In this document: positions 42,903 through 50,702 of the stretch, one piece after another
Position numbering within the stretch: position 1 is the stretch's first letter
Layout of the letters: the number at the start of each line of letters is the position of its first letter
From: Nocardioides mesophilus
GTDB lineage: Bacteria; Actinomycetota; Actinomycetes; Propionibacteriales; Nocardioidaceae
Direction of reading: 5' to 3'
Assembly (NCBI RefSeq): GCF_014395785.1
Contig: NZ_CP060713.1
Location: 3,252,501-3,316,500 of the forward strand
DNA: 64,000 nt
The notes under the pieces: generated by a model
The model's database searches: none
The model's input: the letters and a program-made list of their open reading frames with translations, nothing else
What the model was told of the DNA's origin: nothing
Translations under genes and position numbers: made by a program

Positions 42903-43816
42903 GTCAGGCAGACAGCACCCGGTCGGCCGGCCGGCCGGCGCGCGTGCGGGCCGCGGGTCCGGCGTTGCGGGTCCGGCGCACCGGCCCGCTGGCGCTCGTG
43001 GAGGACCTGGGCAGGCACGGCCTCTCGGCGATCGGGGTCGGTCGCTCCGGTGCCGCGGACCGGGCCGCGCTGTGCCAGGCCAACCGAGCGCTGGCCAACC
43101 CCGAGGGCGCGGCCGCCGTCGAGGTCACCCTCGGTGGGCTGGAGGTGCAGGTGGTGGGCGGTCCGGTGTGGCTGTGCGTCACCGGTGCCCCCACCCCGGT
43201 CCACGTCGACGACCGCGAGGTCGGGCCCTACGCGGTCGTCCCGGCCGGCGACGGAGCGGTCGTCCGTCTCGGCACCCCGCCGCGGGGGCTGCGCTCCTAC
43301 CTCGCGGTGCGCGGCGGCCTCGACGTCCCCGACGTCCTCGGCTCCCGCAGCCACGACGTGATGGCCGGGCTCGGGCCCGCGCCGCTGGCGGAGGGCGACC
43401 TGCTCCGGGTCGGGCCGGCCCCGGCGACGTACCCGAGCGTGGACCACCTGCCGCCGCTGGTCCTGGACGACGAGGTCGTCCTCGACGTGGTGCGCGGCCC
43501 CCGCGACGCCTGGGTGCGGGACGTCGAGCAGCTGGTGGCGCTCCGGTGGCGGGCCTCGGAGCGCAGCAACCGGATCGGCATGCGGCTCAGCGGCGGCGCG
43601 ATCGCGCACCTCGACGCCGACCGGCAGCTGCCCAGCGAGGGCGCCTGCCGCGGTGCGGTGCAGGTGCCGCCGAGCGGGGAGCCGGTGCTGTTCCTGGCCG
43701 ACCACCCGGTCACCGCCGGCTACCCGGTGGTCGCGGTCGTGGTGGACGCCCACGTGGACCGGGCCGCGCAGGTGCGGCCCGGACAGGCCGTCTCGTTCCG
43801 GTGGGTGCGGGCATGA
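42899..43816 (+). CDS. pxpC: 5-oxoprolinase subunit C (KipA family)
   Basis: PxpC (305 residues, carboxyltransferase domain 2) has [23 protein letters not shown], the [12 protein letters not shown] segment and [18 protein letters not shown], all typical. Together PxpA-C form the prokaryotic ATP-dependent 5-oxoprolinase. ATG 42899 overlaps the pxpB stop. An extra 25-residue basic N-terminus precedes the conserved part. Confidence 0.94.
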   Translation: MSQADSTRSAGRPARVRAAGPALRVRRTGPLALVEDLGRHGLSAIGVGRSGAADRAALCQANRALANPEGAAAVEVTLGGLEVQVVGGPVWLCVTGAPTPVHVDDREVGPYAVVPAGDGAVVRLGTPPRGLRSYLAVRGGLDVPDVLGSRSHDVMAGLGPAPLAEGDLLRVGPAPATYPSVDHLPPLVLDDEVVLDVVRGPRDAWVRDVEQLVALRWRASERSNRIGMRLSGGAIAHLDADRQLPSEGACRGAVQVPPSGEPVLFLADHPVTAGYPVVAVVVDAHVDRAAQVRPGQAVSFRWVRA

Positions 43817-44604
43817 CCGGCGTGAAGGACCCGGCCGGGCTGTCCCCGGCCGCGGCGCGGCAGCTCTTCCGGGAGGGGCTGGTGACGCCGACGGCCGGGT
43901 TCGCGAGCGGCTACGCCCAGGCCAACCTGGTCGCGGTGCCGCGAGAGCTCGCCTATGACCTGCTGCTGTTCGCGCAGCGCAACCCCAAGCCGTGCCCGGT
44001 CCTCGACGTGCTCGACGCCGGCGAGGTCTCCGGCCCGATCCTGGACGGCGACGTCCGCACCGACCTGCCCGCCTACCGCGTCTTCGTCGACGGCGAGCTG
44101 GTCGAGGAGACCCCCGACGCCCGGTCCTGGTGGCGTCCGGACCTGGTGACCTTCCTGATCGGCTGCAGCTTCACCTTCGAGACGGCGCTGGTGCTGGACG
44201 GCGTGCCGGTGCGCCACCTCGAGCAGGGCGTCAACGTGCCGATGTACCGCACCTCCCGCCGCTGCCGGTCGGCCGGCGCGCTGGCCGGGCCGCTGGTGGT
44301 CTCGATGCGGCCGGTGCCCGCCGACCGGGTCGCCGACGCGGTGCGGATCACGGCGCGCTACCCGGCCGTCCACGGCGCCCCGGTCCACGTGGGAGACCCG
44401 GGAGCGCTGGGGATCGCGGACCTGGGCCGACCCGACTACGGCGACCCGGTGGAGGTCCGGCCGGGCGAGGTGCCGGTGTTCTGGGCGTGCGGCGTCACGC
44501 CGCAGGCCGCCATCGCGGAGTCGCGCCCGGCGCTGGCGATCACGCACGCGCCGGGGCACATGCTGGTCACCGACGCCCGGGACGCGGCCTACCAGCAGCC
44601 GTGA
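43813..44604 (+). CDS. D-glutamate cyclase-like/putative hydro-lyase (DUF1445, YcsI family)
   Basis: This 263-residue protein of the DUF1445 family shows the hallmark segments [48 protein letters not shown] and [11 protein letters not shown]. The related domain of mammalian DGLUCY turns D-glutamate into 5-oxo-D-proline. In this operon such an activity would feed or complement the 5-oxoprolinase. This is inferred from family and context. The ATG overlaps the pxpC stop. Confidence 0.88.
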   Translation: MTGVKDPAGLSPAAARQLFREGLVTPTAGFASGYAQANLVAVPRELAYDLLLFAQRNPKPCPVLDVLDAGEVSGPILDGDVRTDLPAYRVFVDGELVEETPDARSWWRPDLVTFLIGCSFTFETALVLDGVPVRHLEQGVNVPMYRTSRRCRSAGALAGPLVVSMRPVPADRVADAVRITARYPAVHGAPVHVGDPGALGIADLGRPDYGDPVEVRPGEVPVFWACGVTPQAAIAESRPALAITHAPGHMLVTDARDAAYQQP

Positions 44605-44610
44605 GCCGGG

Positions 44611-45084
44611 TCAGTGGGTCCCGGCGGGCGCCGGCTCGACGAGCTCGACGAGCACGCCGCCGGCGTCCTTCGGGTGCACGAAGTTGATCCGGCTGCCCGC
44701 CGTACCCCGCCGCGGGACGTCGTAGAGCAGCCGCAGGCCCCGCTCCCGCAGGACCGCCGAGACCTGGTCGACGTCGGTGACCCGGTAGGCCAGCTGCTGC
44801 AGTCCCGGACCGGAGCGGTCCAGGAACTTCGCGATCGGCGAGGTCGCGTCGAGCGGCGCGAGCAGCTGGATGCACGAGCCGGAGTCACCCACGGCGACCA
44901 TCGCCTCGCGGACGCCCTGCTCCTCGTTGGTCTCCTCGTGCTGCACGTGCATCCCGAACGCGTCGCGGTAGAACGCGATCGCCTGGTCCAGGTCGGGCAC
45001 GGCGACCCCGACGTGGTCGATGCAGACGAAGAGGTGCTCGGGCAGGGCGGGGCCGGCTTGACCGGGCTGCGGGGGGACGCTCAT
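44611..45084 (-). CDS. mce: methylmalonyl-CoA (ethylmalonyl-CoA) epimerase
   Basis: This 157-residue VOC-fold metalloenzyme interconverts the 2R and 2S forms of methylmalonyl-CoA or ethylmalonyl-CoA. It follows the Propionibacterium enzyme closely ([37 protein letters not shown]). By that alignment the metal ligands would be H24, Q73, Q97 and E147; the third ligand is His91 in Propionibacterium but Gln here. As I recall, Streptomyces homologues share this. ATG 45084 gives a normal length; an upstream extension is not conserved. It is convergent with the pxp operon, with only six bases between stops. Confidence 0.92.
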   Translation of the reverse strand: MSVPPQPGQAGPALPEHLFVCIDHVGVAVPDLDQAIAFYRDAFGMHVQHEETNEEQGVREAMVAVGDSGSCIQLLAPLDATSPIAKFLDRSGPGLQQLAYRVTDVDQVSAVLRERGLRLLYDVPRRGTAGSRINFVHPKDAGGVLVELVEPAPAGTH

Positions 45085-45290
45085 CCGGCCATCGTCGTAC
45101 GCCGGCCGGCCGGGCGGCCACGGACTGTGACCTGTCCGACACCGGCAGGGTCCCTCGGCCCCTCCCGCGCCGGCCAGGACGGTGGGTATGGTCCGGTGAG
45201 GAGCCGTGCCGTCCACGTGCGTCGAACGTCCGTCGCGCGCGGCGAACGGTGACCCGCGTGGAGCGGCACCCATCAGTCATAGGAGGCGTC

Positions 45291-46478
45291 ATGTCCGGAT
45301 CCGTCATCGTCGCAGGGGCTCGCACGCCCATCGGCCGGCTGCTCGGCGGTCTGAAGGACCAGAGCGCCGCCGACCTCGGGGGAGTCGCGATCAAGGCGGC
45401 CCTGGCGAAGGCCGGGGTCACCGGCGACCAGGTGGAGTACGTGATCATGGGCCAGGTGATCCAGGCCGGAGCCGGTCAGATCACCGCCCGTCAGGCCGCG
45501 GTCAAGGGCGGGATCCCGATGACCGTCCCCTCGATCACCATCAACAAGGTCTGCCTCTCCGGCATCAACGCGATCGCGCTGGCCGACCAGCTGATCCGCG
45601 CCGGCGAGCACGAGATCGTCGTCGCCGGCGGCATGGAGTCGATGACGCTCGCGCCGCACCTGCTGCCGAAGTCGCGCGAGGGCTACAAGTACGGCGACGT
45701 CGCGATCGTCGACTCGATGGCCTACGACGCCCTCTACGACCAGTTCACCGACCAGGCGATGGGCGCGCTCACCGAGCAGTGCAACGCCGCCGCGGCCGGC
45801 CTCACCCGCGAGGAGCAGGACGCATTCGCTGCCCGCTCCCACCAGCGCGCCGCCGAGGCGTGGAAGAACGGCGTGTTCGACGACGAGGTCGTCCCGGTGG
45901 AGATCCCGCAGCGCAAGGGCGACCCCGTGGTGGTCTCCCAGGACGAGGGCATCCGCGGCGACACCACCGTGGAGTCGCTGGGCCGGCTGCGTCCGGCGTT
46001 CAGCAAGGACGGCACCATCACCGCCGGGTCGGCCTCCCAGATCTCCGACGGCGCCTGCGCGGTCGTGGTGATGAGCAAGGCCAAGGCCGAGGAGCTCGGC
46101 CTGGAGTGGCTCGCCGAGATCGGGGCGTCCGGCCAGGTCGCCGGCCCCGACTCCACCTTGCAGACCCAGCCGTCCACGGCGATCCGCAAGGCGGTGGAGA
46201 AGGAGGGCATCTCGGTCTCCGACCTCGACCTGGTCGAGATCAACGAGGCCTTCGCCGCGGTCGGCATCGTCTCCGCCCGCGAGCTGGGCCTCGACGAGGA
46301 CAAGGTGAACGTCAACGGCGGCGCGATCGCGCTCGGCCACCCGGTGGGGATGTCCGGCGCCCGGATCGCGCTGCACCTCGCGCTGGAGCTCAAGCGTCGC
46401 GGCGGCGGCACCGGTGCGGCCGCGCTGTGCGGCGGCGGCGGTCAGGGTGACGCGCTGATCCTGCACGTCCCGGCGTGA
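45291..46478 (+). CDS. acetyl-CoA C-acetyltransferase (thiolase)
   Basis: This 395-residue thiolase joins two acetyl-CoA to acetoacetyl-CoA or works in reverse. The nucleophile is Cys88 in NKVCLSG. The second triad is H350 in [11 protein letters not shown] and C380 in [13 protein letters not shown] lies before them. AGGAGG at 45281-45286 precedes ATG 45291. The gene runs with meaB and is divergent from mce, so it likely supplies the entry step of the ethylmalonyl-CoA pathway or polyhydroxybutyrate turnover. Confidence 0.94.
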   Translation: MSGSVIVAGARTPIGRLLGGLKDQSAADLGGVAIKAALAKAGVTGDQVEYVIMGQVIQAGAGQITARQAAVKGGIPMTVPSITINKVCLSGINAIALADQLIRAGEHEIVVAGGMESMTLAPHLLPKSREGYKYGDVAIVDSMAYDALYDQFTDQAMGALTEQCNAAAAGLTREEQDAFAARSHQRAAEAWKNGVFDDEVVPVEIPQRKGDPVVVSQDEGIRGDTTVESLGRLRPAFSKDGTITAGSASQISDGACAVVVMSKAKAEELGLEWLAEIGASGQVAGPDSTLQTQPSTAIRKAVEKEGISVSDLDLVEINEAFAAVGIVSARELGLDEDKVNVNGGAIALGHPVGMSGARIALHLALELKRRGGGTGAAALCGGGGQGDALILHVPA

Positions 46479-46497
46479 CCGGCCGACGCGGCGCGAC

Positions 46498-46542
46498 GTC
46501 CGCCCGGTCCGCCCGGTCCGCCGGGTCCGCCTGGTCCGTCCG
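46498..46542. repeat. five tandem 9-bp units
   Basis: GTCCGCCCG is repeated five times with small changes in the last copies. It fills most of the 73-base gap between the thiolase gene and meaB. Confidence 0.85.
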
Positions 46543-46551
46543 GGGGATCGG

Positions 46552-47529
46552 GTGAGCGCCCCGGGCGGGCGGCGCCGCGCGGTCTCCGTCCCCGACCTGG
46601 TCGAGCGGGCCCGCAACGGCGAGGCGCGGGCGGTCGCCCGGCTGATCTCGCTGGTCGAGGACGCCTCGCCGCTGCTGCGCGAGGTGATGGCCGGTCTCGC
46701 GCCGTTCACCGGGCACGCCCAGATCGTCGGCATCACCGGCTCACCGGGCGTGGGGAAGTCGACCTCGACCAACGCGCTTGTCACGTCGCTGCGCGCGGCC
46801 GGGAAGCGGGTGGGCGTCCTGGCGGTGGATCCGTCCTCGCCGTTCTCCGGCGGGGCTCTGCTCGGCGACCGGGTGCGGATGCAGGACCACGCGCTCGACA
46901 AGTCCGTGTACATCCGCTCGATGGCCTCCCGCGGCCACCTCGGCGGGCTGTCCTGGTCGACGCCGCAGGCGCTGCGGGTGCTCGACGCGGCCGGCTGCGA
47001 CGTGGTGCTGATCGAGACCGTCGGCGTGGGGCAGAGCGAGGTGGAGGTCGCCGGGCTCGCCGACACCACGATGGTGCTGCTGGCACCGGGCATGGGCGAC
47101 GGCATCCAGGCGGCGAAGGCCGGCATCCTCGAGATCGGCGACCTGTACGTCGTCAACAAGGCCGACCGCGACGGGGCCGAGCAGGTCCGTCGCGACCTGC
47201 GCAACATGCTGGCGCTCGCCGACCGCACCGAGGACTCCTGGCGGCCGCCGATCGTGCTGACCGTCGCCCAGACCGGCCAGGGGGTCGACGAGGTGGTGGA
47301 GAAGCTCGACGAGCACCGGGCCTGGATGCAGCGCAGCGGCGAGCTGACCCGCCGCCGGGTGCGCCGGGCGCGCGACGAGATCGAGGCGATCGCGGTGACC
47401 GCGCTGCGGGCGCGGTGGAGCGACGTCCACACCCGCACCGAGCTCGACGACCTCGCCGAGAAGGTGGCGTCGGGCGACTCCGACCCCTACGCCGCGGCCG
47501 ACGTGCTGCTCGAGGCCTACACCGACTGA
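46552..47529 (+). CDS. meaB: methylmalonyl-CoA mutase-associated GTPase MeaB
   Basis: MeaB (325 residues, SIMIBI G3E-related GTPase) gates the loading of adenosylcobalamin into acyl-CoA mutases and protects them from inactivation. The P-loop GSPGVGKST is at 63-71. DPSSPFSGGALLGDR, the switch IETVGVGQSE and the base-recognition NKAD motif follow. The GTG start gives an N-terminal helix typical of the family. The likely clients here are Ecm (23421) and IcmA (57661). The stop codon lies inside a perfect 14-bp hairpin arm. Confidence 0.94.
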   Translation: MSAPGGRRRAVSVPDLVERARNGEARAVARLISLVEDASPLLREVMAGLAPFTGHAQIVGITGSPGVGKSTSTNALVTSLRAAGKRVGVLAVDPSSPFSGGALLGDRVRMQDHALDKSVYIRSMASRGHLGGLSWSTPQALRVLDAAGCDVVLIETVGVGQSEVEVAGLADTTMVLLAPGMGDGIQAAKAGILEIGDLYVVNKADRDGAEQVRRDLRNMLALADRTEDSWRPPIVLTVAQTGQGVDEVVEKLDEHRAWMQRSGELTRRRVRRARDEIEAIAVTALRARWSDVHTRTELDDLAEKVASGDSDPYAAADVLLEAYTD

Positions 47530-47564
47530 GCCGGCCCGGCCCGGACTGGCCCGGCTCAGTCGGT
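47521..47564. terminator. perfect 14-bp bidirectional hairpin
   Basis: 47521-47534 pairs perfectly with 47551-47564 around a 16-base loop. The 5' arm includes the last codons and stop of meaB. It sits between meaB and the convergent gene at 47582 and probably ends both transcripts. Confidence 0.7.
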
Positions 47565-47581
47565 CGGCCGGTCAACCCTGC

Positions 47582-48070
47582 TCAGCGCTCGTTGGCCTCG
47601 CGGCCCGGGGAGTCCGGGGTCGCGCTGTGGTCGGGGTGCCCCTGGGTGCGGCGTTCCTCCTTCAGCGAGGCTTCGTACAGGTGCCGGCGGCCGTGGGTCA
47701 GCTCCTCGCGGGTGCGCCGCTCGAGGTCGCGGAAGAACGACCAGTAGGTGTCGTCGTAGTCCTCCATCACCTGGAACGTCCAGCGCCCGGGGAGCACGTT
47801 GCGGCCGACCAGGTCCCGCTCGATCTCGTCGGCGAGGTCGGTGTGGCCGGCCTCGCGCAGCTGGTCGGCGGCGTCGCTGATCTGGAAGTCGGCGGTGCCG
47901 GTGAGCTGGTGGAAGGTGTAGAGGTGCCCGCGGGCACGCTCCACGGTCTCCAGCGCCTCGGTGAGCCGCCCGACCGCCTCGGCGGTGGCGCGGTCGACGT
48001 CCGCGGGCATCCGGTGCTGCGGGCGCGGCTGGTCCTGCTGCTGGTCGTCCTGGTGATCGGTCTGGGTCAC
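47582..48070 (-). CDS. conserved hypothetical protein, soluble and charged
   Basis: This 162-residue protein starts with a Gln/Asp-rich tail (residues 1-22) followed by a helical domain (DRATAEAVGRLTEALETVERAR) and aromatic GRWTFQVMEDYDDTYWSFF. It ends with a charged tail. I do not assign a family. It has no signal or membrane segment. Similar soluble proteins are common in actinobacteria. It is convergent with meaB. Confidence 0.65.
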   Translation of the reverse strand: MTQTDHQDDQQQDQPRPQHRMPADVDRATAEAVGRLTEALETVERARGHLYTFHQLTGTADFQISDAADQLREAGHTDLADEIERDLVGRNVLPGRWTFQVMEDYDDTYWSFFRDLERRTREELTHGRRHLYEASLKEERRTQGHPDHSATPDSPGREANER

Positions 48071-48226
48071 GGTTACTTCTCTCCTCGGGGGCTGCGGCTG
48101 CCGTGCCGTACCCGGCGACCGCGATGCTCACGCCCCGCGTGCCTCCCACGCGCGCCGTCCCGGCTCTGCCAGGATGACGGGCGAGGCGTGCACGGGCGCG
48201 CCCGGACACTCGGGACGGAGAGAAGC

Positions 48227-48382
48227 ATGCGCAAGCTGGGAATCGGCATCGCACTCCTGTTCGTGCTGTTCTACATGGTCACCCAGCCGGCCGCGGCGGC
48301 CGGCGCGGTGCGAGGCGCCGCGGACGCACTCTTCGTGGCGTTCGAGAGCCTCATCGAGTTCTTCGGCGCGCTGTTCAAGTAG
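48227..48382 (+). CDS. small hydrophobic protein, unknown function
   Basis: This 51-residue protein has one hydrophobic helix near the N-terminus (GIGIALLFVLFYMV) after a short basic start, and a second amphipathic stretch (ALFVAFESLIEFFGALF). GGAGAGAAG lies just before the ATG. It ends seven bases before the PH-domain gene, so the two are likely cotranscribed and may interact in the membrane. Confidence 0.6.
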   Translation: MRKLGIGIALLFVLFYMVTQPAAAAGAVRGAADALFVAFESLIEFFGALFK

Positions 48383-48389
48383 GACGGGT

Positions 48390-48950
48390 ATGCCCACGAC
48401 GGTCCGGGTGCGCCGGACCACGCGCCAGGGGTGGTTCGCCCGGACCTTCGACCCCAAGATCGGGTCGCACCTGCTCCGCGACGAGGGCGAGGTCATCGTC
48501 GACGACGTCCACCACCACTGGGTGGTCTACCTCGTGCCCGGCCTCGAGGCCCTGCTGGCGCTGTTGCTGCTCTACCTCTTCCTGATCTCGCCGGTCGACC
48601 TGGCCTGGGTGCCGCTGGTCGCCGCCTTCGTGGTGCTCGTGCACGCCTGCTGGCGCGCGCTCAACGAGCACATGGACCGGTTCGTGATCACCAACATGCG
48701 GGTGTTCCGGGTGCGTGGCGTGCTGTCGCAGAAGATGGCCACGATGCCGCTCGGCCGGATCCTCGACATCACCGTGGAGAAGCCGCTCAGCGGGCGCCTG
48801 GTCGACTACGGCCACTTCGTCTTCGAGTCCGCCGCGCAGGAGCAGGGACTGCGCGACATCCGGTTCGTCGCCCGTCCCTACGAGCGGGACCTCACGATCC
48901 AGCGGGTCGTGCAGCGCGCCGGCCTGCGCGGGCCGCGCAACGTCAACTGA
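48390..48950 (+). CDS. membrane-anchored bacterial PH-domain protein
   Basis: This 186-residue protein has two membrane helices (about residues 50-70 and 75-92) followed by a YdbS-type bacterial PH domain (RFVITNMRVFRVRGVLSQKMATMPLGRILDITVEKPLSGRL region). The function of these proteins is not established; they are often linked to envelope stress or cell-envelope assembly. The ATG lies seven bases after the stop of the small hydrophobic protein gene. Confidence 0.8.
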   Translation: MPTTVRVRRTTRQGWFARTFDPKIGSHLLRDEGEVIVDDVHHHWVVYLVPGLEALLALLLLYLFLISPVDLAWVPLVAAFVVLVHACWRALNEHMDRFVITNMRVFRVRGVLSQKMATMPLGRILDITVEKPLSGRLVDYGHFVFESAAQEQGLRDIRFVARPYERDLTIQRVVQRAGLRGPRNVN

Positions 48951-49101
48951 GCGCATCGGCCAAGATCACGGTTTCGCCACGACCCGGGAAACGGTGTTGC
49001 GCCCCGGCACTCCTGGCGCCACAGTCGTCCGACGGATCTGGCCCGGCGGCAGCCGGCCGGTCCGTCGGGGGCGGCACGAGACGGGGGAGAGCACAGCAGT
49101 C

Positions 49102-49836
49102 ATGGGAACGACGCCGTTGGACGGGGCGGCCGCACTGGTCGGACTGGACCTGAGAGTCGTCGGACCGGGCCGGCTCCTGCTCGACGAGGTGTCGGTGACG
49201 GCGTCGCCGGGCCGCATGCTCGCGGTCACCGGCTCCTCCGGATCGGGCAAGACCACGCTGCTCAGCGTGCTGGGCGGCCTGCTGCGGCCGGACTCCGGGC
49301 AGGTGTCGTACGCCGGCGGCCCGGTCGGCACGCGGCACGGTGAGCCGCGGGCGGGGACGGCGCTGGTGCTGCAGACCTACGGCCTGGTGCCGAGCCTGAC
49401 CGCCGAGGAGAACGTCTCGGTCGCGCTGCGCGCCCGCGGGGTCGGGCCCCGGGACGCGGTCAGCCGGTCGACCGCCACCCTGGACCGGCTGGGCGTCGGT
49501 GACCTGGTCGACCGGCTCATCTCCGAGCTGTCCGGAGGCCAGCTCCAGCGCGTCGCGGTCTCCCGCGCGCTCGCCGTGGAGCCCGAGGTGCTGCTGGCCG
49601 ACGAGCCCACCAGCGAGCTCGACGAGACCAACCGGGACCGGGTGGTCGCCGAGCTGCGGGCCGAGGCCGACCGCGGGGCGGTGGTGGTGGTGGCCACGCA
49701 CGACCCCGACGTCGCCGCGGCCTGCGACGACGAGCTGCACCTCGTGGACGGCCGGGTCGAGGGCCTGCCCGCCGGTGTGCCGGTCGAGGTCATCCCCGGG
49801 CACGAGCACGACCCGTTCCGCAGGCCCGGCTCATGA
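49102..49836 (+). CDS. ABC transporter ATP-binding protein (MacB/LolD-like)
   Basis: This 244-residue ATPase has Walker A GSSGSGKTTLL, signature LSGGQLQR, Walker B EVLLADEPTSELD and the switch histidine in ATHDP. The LolD/MacB style, with an FtsX-type permease two genes on, indicates a mechanotransmission exporter or envelope-remodelling complex, not an importer. It overlaps the next ATPase gene by four bases. Confidence 0.9.
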   Translation: MGTTPLDGAAALVGLDLRVVGPGRLLLDEVSVTASPGRMLAVTGSSGSGKTTLLSVLGGLLRPDSGQVSYAGGPVGTRHGEPRAGTALVLQTYGLVPSLTAEENVSVALRARGVGPRDAVSRSTATLDRLGVGDLVDRLISELSGGQLQRVAVSRALAVEPEVLLADEPTSELDETNRDRVVAELRAEADRGAVVVVATHDPDVAAACDDELHLVDGRVEGLPAGVPVEVIPGHEHDPFRRPGS

Positions 49837-50702
49837 GCACCGCAGTGGCCCGACGTACCGGGGTGGCGGTGCGCTGCGTCAACGTCGTGCAGATCTACAC
49901 CACCGCCGGCGGCCACGACGTCGTCGCGCTGCGCGGGGTCAACCTCGACATCCGGGCCGGTGAGCAGGTCGCGCTGCTCGGTCCGTCTGGCTCGGGGAAG
50001 TCGACGCTGCTGAGCCTCTTCGGCGGGGTGCTGCGTCCCTCGGCCGGCAAGGTGATCGTGGACGGCCACGACGTCTCGCGGGTCAGCGAGGGCGAGCTCG
50101 GCCGGATGCGCTCGGGCACCGTCGCCTCGCTGCTGCAGGGCGCCTCGCGGAACCTGCTCCCCTACGCCGGCGCGGTGGAGAACATCGAGTTCGCGCGCCG
50201 GGCCCTACCCACCGCCGTACGCCGCAGCCTGCCGTCCGCGGTCGAGCTGCTCGACCGGCTCGGCATGCGCGACCTGGCCGGACGGCCGCTGGGCACCATG
50301 TCCGGGGGCGAGAAGCAGCGGATCGCGTTCGCCGCGGCGGTCTCCTCCGGGGCCGGCCTGCTGCTGGCCGACGAGCCCACCTCGCAGCTGTCCCACGACG
50401 ACCGCGACGCGATGCTGGCGCTGCTGCACCTGGTCAACCGCGAGTTCGGCACCACGGTGGTGCTGGTGACCCACGACCCGGAGGTCGCCTCGGCGATGCC
50501 GCGCTCGATCACCATCCGCAACGGCCGGATCGGCTCCGAGGGCCGCCACGGCTTCGACTTCGGCGTGGTCGACGAGGACGGTGCGGTGCACCTGCCCGAC
50601 GACCTGGCGGACCGGTTCCCGGCGGGCACCCTCGTGCAGTTCGAGCAGACTCCGGACGGCGTGCTGCTGCGCGCCGTCGACGAGACGGGAGCGCAGGAGT
50701 GA
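49833..50702 (+). CDS. ABC transporter ATP-binding protein with C-terminal extension
   Basis: This second ATPase (289 residues) has Walker A GPSGSGKSTLL, signature MSGGEKQR, Walker B LLLADEPTSQLS and THDPEV. A tail of about 55 residues with the pattern RHGFDFGVVDEDGAVHLPDD follows the core and is not part of the usual domain. It probably pairs with the preceding ATPase as a heterodimer. It overlaps the permease start. Confidence 0.88.
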   Translation: MSTAVARRTGVAVRCVNVVQIYTTAGGHDVVALRGVNLDIRAGEQVALLGPSGSGKSTLLSLFGGVLRPSAGKVIVDGHDVSRVSEGELGRMRSGTVASLLQGASRNLLPYAGAVENIEFARRALPTAVRRSLPSAVELLDRLGMRDLAGRPLGTMSGGEKQRIAFAAAVSSGAGLLLADEPTSQLSHDDRDAMLALLHLVNREFGTTVVLVTHDPEVASAMPRSITIRNGRIGSEGRHGFDFGVVDEDGAVHLPDDLADRFPAGTLVQFEQTPDGVLLRAVDETGAQE

